From: Apostichopus japonicus
Taxonomy: Eukaryota; Echinodermata; Holothuroidea; Aspidochirotida; Stichopodidae
Assembly: GCF_037975245.1 (NCBI RefSeq)
Contig: NC_092570.1
Coordinates: forward strand, 7,625,001-7,689,000
Direction: 5' to 3'
Length of the DNA: 64,000 nucleotides
Position numbers and translations under genes: made by a program. Under the pieces are notes generated by a model that made no database searches, had not been told where the DNA came from, and was given only the letters and a program-made list of their open reading frames with translations. Each line of letters starts with the position of its first letter. Position 1 is the stretch's first letter. This document shows positions 47,564-64,000 of this stretch, piece after piece.

Positions 47564-50500
47564 TGACAATCAGAGACTATAAATGACACACATCTGCTGT
47601 GATTCCCATCACTGGTAAATGTCGCGTAGAACGCTATCTGTGGTAATAGTTGTAGTCACGTGACTAGCAACCGTATTAATTAGCATATATCCATGCTAAT
47701 CGGTTGTCAATATATAGATACAAGCTGCAGGTGATATCGAGCATCATACTTCTAGATATCGGCGGTGCATCCATGCATACCTATATCGCCGGTCGGTCAT
47801 TATTCATATGACGGTTGCAAGCTATTAATTGATATGCCTATTCATAATTGAACGCTACTCCCACCATTATACTCCGTGCCAAAGACGTCAAGCATGCCTA
47901 CCAAATATAGACCTACAGACTATAGTTATTGTTGATACATAGTATGTGATACACCTATAGCTAGCGACTGGTACAACTACGAAGGTAAAGGAATTTTGAA
48001 CAGCAACCCCCCCCCCCCCCCAGCCACCCTTAATTACCAATTAAGCACGTATTATTGACTTTTCAAAAATGATTATATTTCAAAGGCTCTATAAGGTTCC
48101 ACAAGAGCTACAGTAGCCAACCTCAAGAAAAGAAAGCAAACAGAGAATGAAAGGAAAGTTTATCCACAACCACCCCTCCCTCTTTACACTTCCGCCTTCA
48201 AAACGCCCCCCCCCCCCTTCAGTCTGTGCTTGTAAAAGTAAGAATTTCATTTATTTACTATGTATATTAACAGTAGCCCACACTTACCTTCACATACAGC
48301 TTTCCTTACGTTACTTATACACTGGCTGTTAGACTGATAACTTGCGAGCAAGCCCTGTAGCATAGTAGCCTATATATTTGCACTGAAAACATCAAGAACA
48401 ACAGTATTTAAGCCTGCAGACAAATCTAGCATCGGTACGTAAGGAAGTATATTTGCTATTCTTTAAAAGAAACATACCGACAATGTTAATGTATAGTGAG
48501 GCTGTATAGTGAGGCTGTATCCATCACTATGACACTATGATAATAAACATGGCAGTAGAGTTTCAGTTTCGTAAGGACGTTTTGGTCTAAGACTACAGTA
48601 CTAATCATACGGAAAGTTATACTCAGATTTCATATACTGTGCAAGGATATATAAAAGGCTATCAACACACAGTCACTTACCGTTAATATATTTAATAAGG
48701 CTGATTCCAATCTTCCTCAACAAGCCAACGAAACCTTGTCCCACTCAGCACAGAAGCTATCTCTCTCTCCACCTCTCGCTTTACGATTCCATTATGCTTT
48801 GAAGTTCCAAACTATTCCCCTGAATACCAGAAGCTTTCCTACCGCGCGTTCATTACCATTCAGTTGTTGACTGGAGTTTTACAGAACAGTATTATAGCCG
48901 TACAATACTTGAAAAGGTGGTTATCCATTGCTAGGCGTATAGCAACGAAAATTGAACAATACAGGTCGCAAGTTTACCTGTACCTATTGTCCGTATCACA
49001 ATTTGACGTCCTTCGTACGTACGATAAGTACATTTAAATTTTAACAAACGTCACTGAAGAAAAAAATCACTGGAGCTGATCAAACCAAATGTCGAAAAAG
49101 TCTCCCCTTTTCGTAAAGAGATGAAAATACGACTCTCTTTCAACATCGCAGGTTTAAATGTTCTGCAATTAACAAGGTCTACAGCTATCTTTGGAGAATC
49201 ACAGGGTAAAAAAAATCTCACTGTATAGCCGAACGTGCCTACAGCCATATAAACACAGCTCTGAAATGTGTTCACGAACAGAAAGAATTGCGTTGTTGAG
49301 AACAATGCCAATACCGAAATGTGAGGACAGATGTTATATTAGTTTCACCGCACACTTAAATATCCCATGCAGATTGTGTTCAGTGTTCGACTGGGCTAAT
49401 TATTATGGCAAGAGTCATTGTTAACATCCTTTCCCAATTTTTTTTTTTTTTATGTCAAATACCAGACTGCTTATACACTAAGCCTCTACTTCGATTTAAA
49501 AGTAATAATAAAACCGTTTCTTGATTTGCATCATTCAAAACCTGCCGTTCGTTTCCATCATCTTAATCACATAAAGTCTCGCTCACTTCAATAGCAATTC
49601 TTACAAGTTTTCGCCTTCAGGAGGTAATAATTAACACGCAAATGCCAAGGTAGCCTATAGTAACTCCAATCCATAGCTGTGCACATGTGACGTCAAACAT
49701 TTGAATTACAACTAACCGGTCTATATATATTGTATGTTTACCATCTATTCTTTCTTTTATGACAGAAGTTCGCACATAACGTTGGTCGATATGTGAGCTG
49801 GCATATTAATATTAAATATCAGTGATGACTCCCAATCCGTTGTATGAGTCAAAAAGAATATATTTATACTGGTACCAATGGAAACTGCTTTTAAAAATTT
49901 ATCACTTTCTTTGATGCGAGATTTGATACGAAGTTATTATAACGAATCTATCCCCTATCGTGGTCAAATTCCACTTCACCAGATGAACTCATGAACTGGT
50001 ATGTGTCAAGGCGGGTATACAGTTTGGTGTTAAAGATCGGCATGAGCATATTGTCCCCAATATACTAGAATTTCAAACAATAGTCACTCGTGCTCCAAAT
50101 TCCTTTCCGATACATTATTTTGACAACATTCAGCAATTTAAACATGCTAAAACTTGCAATCATGGGCCAATGACCCACAAGTTTCTGTTTTCCAGTCAAT
50201 CAATTCCCCTCAATTTTTCAGTCTTTTAGTCTGTCCGGTCTGCTAGTGTCTGAGGAATTGACGGGCACGGTCGCGCGACAGACCGTCAATTCCTCAGACA
50301 ATAGCAGACCGGACACCAAATTTGTGGATTGAGCCCCTTCCAATAGAAAATTTACGTCGGAAGCAAACACCCAGAAAAGTTTAAAATGGCAGGATGGCAA
50401 ACCGGTATAGCCTAGGACGCCGGTGATATCACGACGTTGAAACCCTGCACGGCGCTATCAGTGGAGTTCAAGGCGCGTGACAGTTTCTAGCATTCTTCAT

Positions 50501-52501
50501 TGGAACTTTCTATGTTTTCGGATGTTACACACCTAATTAGCATTTGAGGTACGTATAATTATGCACTGTATATAGCGACGTATACTGTACTTTTATTCCT
50601 GCAGAACCAAGACGGGTTGACATCACACTTACGCGCATCCTTCTAATTGCGCATCAGTCGTTATGGTTACCCGATGCATGTAAACGCTTCATAGCAAATC
50701 ATAACTTTATACTCTGCATGGAAGTGAATAAATTTGATTTTTTTTTTAAATTTTACATCTGTGACTTTATCACAAGAAATTCAACCGTATAGCGAACCGA
50801 CTATACATATGAATGTACGGTAACACTTGCAGTTTGCCTGCCCACAACATCCTGAATTCAGGCGGTTTCAATATTACCGGTTGTTATTTCTGTTCAGATA
50901 CAAAGTGATCCGGAAATAACTGATGATATACTACTAGACATGTATGTTTTCATACTGAGGTATTCAACGTATCTGACAATAGCACTGTGTGACTAAACTT
51001 CTACTTACACAACATCCATTTTCCTGCATGACTGTCAAGTTCACACAAACAACTTTCATTGTTTTATTGTAACTGACAACATCAGTGACTGGGTATACCA
51101 GGGACGCTGTCACTTATTAGGCAACCTGAAACCAGCGAAATCTCTTGAAATATATTTTGAATTGTGGTGACCCCTACCGGCAGAGTTCATATACTATTGT
51201 CGCTTTGAATGCGTGTGTATCGGCATTGTGCGGAGACTGTGTACGTGGGGGAAGTTACTATGCCAGAATTACTGAAAAGTAAATATTAATTTTGTTGCCA
51301 GTAGTGTTCGTGTGGAAACGGAATACATTGTAGTACTTTCAGCTGATAATGCTGTGCGTCCATTGATGATGGTACGGGGAGGGGTGGCGTGGGGGTGGGG
51401 AGGGGAGGGGACACCTTTGCATCCCGCACACCAAAAGCGACCCAAAGTATAAATAATCGTTAAGGCATCTCCATCCCATTGGTCAACAATATCATCAAAA
51501 CATAACCCCCAGCTATAGTCGAAATGAAGACGACTTTGAGCACTAGCCAGTATTCATCAGATGCAAAGAGCAAGCTTGATCTGCCAGGCTCATTTGAACT
51601 TTATTGTATACTGTATACCTTCTGATATTTATAAATGGTCAAGCTTAAAATGCTATCTAGAGCAAGCAGTTTTTGGCATATTCAACTTTGAATTAATGTT
51701 CCATGCTATGTACTATCCTTTTACAGTAAATTTCAATAGCTTAAAAGACGGTTAAGTTTCACATCAGTTGAGCAAGAAAATCTGGTGGTAGTAATTCACT
51801 TTTTGGCTTTCCATGTCTTACGCATTCAAGAGTCTCTGGTCGACAGATTTGTTACATAATCAAATTATATAAGCCTACCATGAATGCAAATGCCTTTGAT
51901 CATGTACAAATCAGCTGATGTACCTCCTCCTTACTACCCTCCCCCCTCCCTCCCCCAACCTATAACAATTCTTGAGTGAAAATTATTTGTATTTAGTCAA
52001 ATAATTTTCAAGCATATATATCTAAACGGTAATGTAAAAATAATTAAAAAAATGAAAAAAGCACATTTTGTCGGCCGGACCCAAGATCCACCAAATTTTA
52101 ACACTTATGTACGGTGGTATATTAGAGACATTGTAGAACTTAAAAATTCAAACTTCTACTTGATCTCACCACCTATAAGAAGGAGAAATGGAGACAAAAT
52201 GTACGACACATGGTTCTTATCTTGAGGGAGAAATATTTTGCTTTCATTCCTTACATTTGAACTAAGAAACAAACACCATCAGACCATTATAAGGTTCAAT
52301 TATTGAGAACATTACAAAGATAACTTTCCCAGAACTCTACAACAACAAAAAAAGGAACTTCATTTGCAAGGAGTCACTGTTAGTAAGTAATATTAGAGGA
52401 CTGATATCATTGTGTCCAATATGTAACATCACTCCCCCACTTGAAATGTTTAGTTTTCCTTGGGTTTTTCCCTTTCATTTTAATTTCTTACCTTAAGGGT
52501 G
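47564..52501. other. Intergenic, no gene recognised
   Basis: No exon with family resemblance was found on either strand. Notable items are poly-C tracts (about 48007-48020, 48206-48216), a G-rich run at about 51376-51410, and the perfect-looking hairpin at 50233-50314. Confidence 0.45.
50233..50314. repeat. Long hairpin: 32-bp arms, 18-nt spacer
   Basis: Left arm 50233-50264 (GTCCGGTCTGCTAGTGTCTG...) and right arm 50283-50314 are reverse complements at 31 of 32 positions. The spacer is GCACGGTCGCGCGACAGA. No target duplication was noticed next to it. Confidence 0.93.
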
Positions 52502-52618
52502 CTTGGAAAAATAAAGTCGCAATTTAAGGACGTTAATATGAACAATTTCGAGGAAGCAATAAACCTTGCGCAAGATCGTGATACGTGGCGGAGGTTAATC
52601 ACTGAGCATGTCGGATAG
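52502..52618 (+). pseudogene. C-terminal remnant of a non-LTR retrotransposon ORF2
   Basis: One open frame reads LGKIKSQFKDVNMNNFEEAI, then NLAQDRDTWRRLITEHVG, and stops with TAG at 52616-52618. The A-x-DR-x-x-WRRL pattern just before the stop is the usual C-terminus of CR1/RTE/jockey-type LINE polymerases. Nothing of the RT domain is seen upstream, so it is a 5'-truncated copy. The 26-bp minisatellite begins about 75 bp beyond it. Confidence 0.7.
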
Positions 52619-52694
52619 ACGAGACTCAACTTACTACTTACTACTAGGGTGAACACATAAATCAATGTTATGTAAATAAGAACAGTACCTAAGT

Positions 52695-55600
52695 CACTTG
52701 CACAGGAACATTACCTGTGTCACTTTCACAGGAACAGTACCTGTGTCACTTTAACAGGAACAGTACCTGTGTCCCTTTAACAGAAACAGTACCTGTGTCA
52801 CTTTAAGAGGAACAGTACCTGTGTCCCTTTAACAGAAAGAGTACCTGTGTCACTTCAAAAGGAACAGTTCCCTTGTCACTTTAACAGGAACAGTACCTGT
52901 GTCACTTTAACAGGAACAGTACCTGTGTCACTTTAACAGGAACAGTACCTGTGTCACTTTAACAGGAACAGTACCTGTGTCACTTTAACAGGAACAGTAC
53001 CTGTGTCACTTTAACAGGAACAGTACCTGTGTCACTTTAACAGGAACAGTACCTGTGTCACTTTAACAGGAACAGTACCTGTGTCACTTTAACAGGAACA
53101 GTACCTGTGTCACTTTAACCGGAACAGTACCTGTGTCACTTTAACAGGAACAGTACCTGTGTCACTTTAACAGGAACAGTACCTGTGTCACTTTAACAGG
53201 AACAGTACCTGTGTCACTTTAACAGGAACAGTACCTGTGTCACTTTAACAGGAACAGTACCTGTGTCACTTTAACAGGAACAGTATCTGTGTCACTTGCA
53301 CAGGAACATTACCTGTGTCACTTTCACAGGAACAGTACCTGTGTCACTTTAACAGGAACAGTACCTGTGTCCCTTTAACAGAAACAGTACCTGTGTCACT
53401 TTAAGAGGAACAGTACCTGTGTCCCTTTAACAGAAAGAGTACCTGTGTCACTTCAACAGGAACAGTTCCCTTGTCACTTTAACAGGAACAGTACCTGTGT
53501 CACTTTAACAGGAACAGTACCTGTGTCACTTTAACAGGAACAGTACCTGTGTCACTTTCACAGGAACAGTACCTGTGTCACTTTAACAGGAACAGTACCT
53601 GTGTCACTTTAACAGGAACAGTACCTGTGTCACTTTAACAGGAACAGTACCTGTGTCACTTTAACAGGAACAGTACCTGTGTCACTTTAACAGGAACAGT
53701 ACCTGTGTCACTTTAACCGGAACAGTACCTGTGTCACTTTAACAGGAACAGTATCTGTGTCACTTTAGCAGGAACAGTACCTGTGTCACTTTAACAGGAA
53801 CAGTATCTGTGTCACTTTAACAGGAACAGTATCTGTGTCACTTTAACAGGAACAATACCTGTGTCGCTTTAACAGGAACAGTACCTGTGTCACTTTAACA
53901 GGAACAGTACCTGTGTCCCTTTAACAGAAACAGTACCTGTGTCACTTTAAGAGGAACAGTACCTGTGTCCCTTTAACAGAAAGAGTACCTGTGTCACTTC
54001 AAAAGGAACAGTTCCCTTGTCACTTTAACAGGAACAGTACCTGTGTCACTTTAACAGGAACAGTACCTGTGTCACTTTAACAGGAACAGTACCTGTGTCA
54101 CTTTAACAGGAACAGTACCTGTGTCACTTTAACAGGAACAGTACCTGTGTCACTTTAACAGGAACAGTACCTGTGTCACTTTAACAGGAACAGTACCTGT
54201 GTCACTTTAACAGGAACAGTACCTGTGTCACTTTAACAGGAACAGTACCTGTGTCACTTTAACCGGAACAGTACCTGTGTCACTTTAACAGGAACAGTAC
54301 CTGTGTCACTTTAACAGGAACAGTACCTGTGTCACTTTAACAGGAACAGTACCTGTGTCACTTTAACAGGAACAGTACCTGTGTCACTTTAACAGGAACA
54401 GTACCTGTGTCACTTTAACAGGAACAGTATCTGTGTCACTTGCACAGGAACATTACCTGTGTCACTTTCACAGGAACAGTACCTGTGTCACTTTAACAGG
54501 AACAGTACCTGTGTCCCTTTAACAGAAACAGTACCTGTGTCACTTTAAGAGGAACAGTACCTGTGTCCCTTTAACAGAAAGAGTACCTGTGTCACTTCAA
54601 CAGGAACAGTTCCCTTGTCACTTTAACAGGAACAGTACCTGTGTCACTTTAACAGGAACAGTACCTGTGTCACTTTAACAGGAACAGTACCTGTGTCACT
54701 TTCACAGGAACAGTACCTGTGTCACTTTAACAGGAACAGTACCTGTGTCACTTTAACAGGAACAGTACCTGTGTCACTTTAACAGGAACAGTACCTGTGT
54801 CACTTTAACAGGAACAGTACCTGTGTCACTTTAACAGGAACAGTACCTGTGTCACTTTAACCGGAACAGTACCTGTGTCACTTTAACAGGAACAGTATCT
54901 GTGTCACTTTAGCAGGAACAGTACCTGTGTCACTTTAACAGGAACAGTATCTGTGTCACTTTAACAGGAACAGTATCTGTGTCACTTTAACAGGAACAAT
55001 ACCTGTGTCGCTTTAACAGGAACAGTACCTGTGTCACTTTAACAGGAACAGTACCTGTGTCCCTTTAACAGAAACAGTACCTGTGTCACTTTAAGAGGAA
55101 CAGTACCTGTGTCCCTTTAACAGAAAGAGTACCTGTGTCACTTAAACAGGAACAGTTCCCTTGTCACTTTAACAGGAACAGTACCTGTGTCACTTTAACA
55201 GGAACAGTACCTGTGTCACTTTAACAGGAACAGTACCTGTGTCACTTTAAAAGGAACAGTACCTGTGTCACTTTAACAGGAACAGTACCTGTGTCACTTT
55301 AACAGGAACAGTACCTGTGTCACTTTAACAGGAACAGTACCTGTGTCACTTTAACAGGAACAGTACCTGTGTCAGTTTAACAGGAACAGTACCTGTGTCA
55401 CTTTAGCAGGAACAGTACCTGTGTCACTTTATCAGGAACAGTATCTGTGTCACTTTAACAGGAACAGTACCTGTGTCCCTTTAACAGGAACAGTACCTGT
55501 GTCACTTTAACAGGAACAGTACCTGTGTCCCTTTAACAGGAACAGTACCTGTGTCACATTAACAGGAACTTAGTACCCTATCACTTTAACAGGAACAGTT

Positions 55601-56180
55601 CCCTTGTCACTTTAACAGGAACAGTATCTGTGTCACTTTAATAGGAAAAGTACCTGTGTCACTTTAACAGGTATAAAGAAAAAGTATAAAGCAGTTCCAT
55701 GAATTAAGGAACAGTACCTAAGTCACATTAACAGGAACAGTACCTGTGTCACTTTAACAGGAACAGTACCTATGTCACTTTAACAGGAACAGTACATGTG
55801 TCACTTTAACATGAACAGTACCTGTGTCACTTTAACAGGAACTGTACATGTGTCACTTTAACAGGAACAGTACCTGTGTCACTTTGACAGGAACAGTACC
55901 TGTGTCACTTTAACAGGAACAGTACCTGTGTCACTTTAACATGAACAGTTCCTGTGTCACTTTAACAGGAACAGTTCCTGTGTCACTTTAACAGGAACAG
56001 TACCTGTGTCACTTTAACAGGAAAAGTACCTGTGTCCCTTTAACAGGAACAGTACCTGTGTCACTTTAACAGGAACAGTACATGTCACTTCAATAAGAAC
56101 AGTACCTGTGTCACTATTACAGGAACAGTACCTGTGTCACTTTAATAGGAAAAGTACCTGTGTCACTTTAAAAGGTATAA
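52695..56180 (+). repeat. 26-bp minisatellite, about 130 copies, with higher-order structure
   Basis: Unit: AACAGGAACAGTACCTGTGT followed by CACTTT. Copies are contiguous and mostly exact from 52695 to about 55560, then degrade. Marked variants (GCACAGGAACATTACC; CCCTTTAACAGAAACAG; AGAAAGAGTACC; GTTCCCTTG) recur in blocks. CCCTTTAACAGAAACAG starts at 52773, 53371, 53917, 54515 and 55061, so steps are 598, 546, 598, 546 bp (23 and 21 units). A 1,144-bp, 44-unit block is therefore repeated about 2.3 times. Within the unit ACAGG and CCTGT can pair across a 7-nt loop. All frames hit TAA because 26 is not a multiple of 3, so it is non-coding. Confidence 0.97.
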
Positions 56181-56498
56181 AGAAAAAAGTATAAAGCAGT
56201 TCCATGAATTAAGTTATTCTGAAAGTCGTCATTACTTTGCAATACTTGATCCGTTCAGACAACTGTCCACTTTAATAGGTATACAAAGTTAAAGTTGTAT
56301 GTTTGTTGAGTTACATCATACCCAAACTCCTCATTCGTTATTGCTACTCCACTCACACAACTGATCAAGTTTTCCATTCCATGAATCGGGAGAAACTTCA
56401 AATGTTTCAGATATTTTTTGGGGGGTATCCTCATTAAATGATGAAGATAGATTCTCTCTCCATTTTCCTCTCGGAAGGTATTTTCTCCATTATCTGCA

Positions 56499-63935
<7,437 letters not shown>

Positions 63936-64000
63936 CTTAGAGCAGAAGAAGAGATGAGAATAGAACAACATTTGGGATTATTTTCAATGGGACCGAGGGA

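Noticed and set aside
50250-50270. GAGGAATTGACGGGCACG resembles a conserved 18S rRNA word (GGAATTGACGG)
   Set aside because: The match covers about 11 bases and neighbouring rRNA sequence is absent; it lies in one arm of a hairpin that explains it better.
52695-56180. Could the repeated units be a CRISPR array?
   Set aside because: The 26-bp units abut directly with no unique spacers, there are no cas genes, and the DNA is from an animal.
52695-56180. Steroid-receptor-like element (GGAACAnnn...) in each minisatellite unit
   Set aside because: Only one half-site is close to the GGAACA consensus; the other (CCTGTG) does not fit. The likeness is within chance for a short dyad.

Overview
The window is metazoan nuclear DNA. 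It has spliced genes with GT-AG introns, long (AT)n tracts, many poly-C/poly-G runs, and dense DNA transposons, tRNA-derived SINEs and LINE pieces. Gene content (ACOT9, a BOK-type BCL-2 protein, mitochondrial glutamyl-tRNA synthetase) and repeat style fit a marine invertebrate deuterostome. An echinoderm, perhaps a sea cucumber, is my inference; nothing here proves it.

Layout. 1-4.4 kb: the last five coding exons of ACOT9 (+ strand), all splice phases consistent. 4.4-9.7 kb: no gene recognised; a decayed dispersed repeat and (AT)n. 9.7-11.2 kb: three copies of a hammerhead-ribozyme-like motif (one inverted, two in tandem 282 bp apart), joined by (AT)n to a tRNA-derived SINE with intact Pol III boxes. 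11.3-14.7 kb: a cluster of hAT-type non-autonomous elements, two with perfect 8-bp target duplications. 16.7-27.8 kb: an 11.1-kb foldback transposon (3-bp duplication TGT) whose interior is a dead Tx1/L1-like LINE reverse transcriptase; it is interrupted by a 7.8-kb CACTG-ended transposon (duplication CA) carrying a spliced cellular-looking gene. 32.0-34.0 kb: a broken gene of an uncharacterised Cys-rich family. 35.8 kb: a third perfect hAT MITE. 36.6-39.6 kb: a BOK-like BCL-2 family gene (- strand), apparently whole. 41-43 kb: SINEs and (AT)n. 43.8-47.6 kb: a second, uninterrupted copy of the foldback transposon (duplication ATC), which serves as the empty site for the insertion in the first. 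52.5 kb: a LINE C-terminal remnant. 52.7-56.2 kb: a 26-bp minisatellite of about 130 copies with a two-level higher-order structure. 56.5-63.9 kb: EARS2 (- strand), twelve in-frame exons from the middle of the protein to the stop; the N-terminus is outside the window.

The three host genes are unrelated housekeeping or mitochondrial genes and do not form a pathway. The strongest unusual signals are the hammerhead tandem unit, the LINE-filled foldback element with modular arms full of YY1-like sites, the nested transposon with a cargo gene, and the hierarchical minisatellite. All homology calls are from reading the sequence and memory of the families; no search was run.
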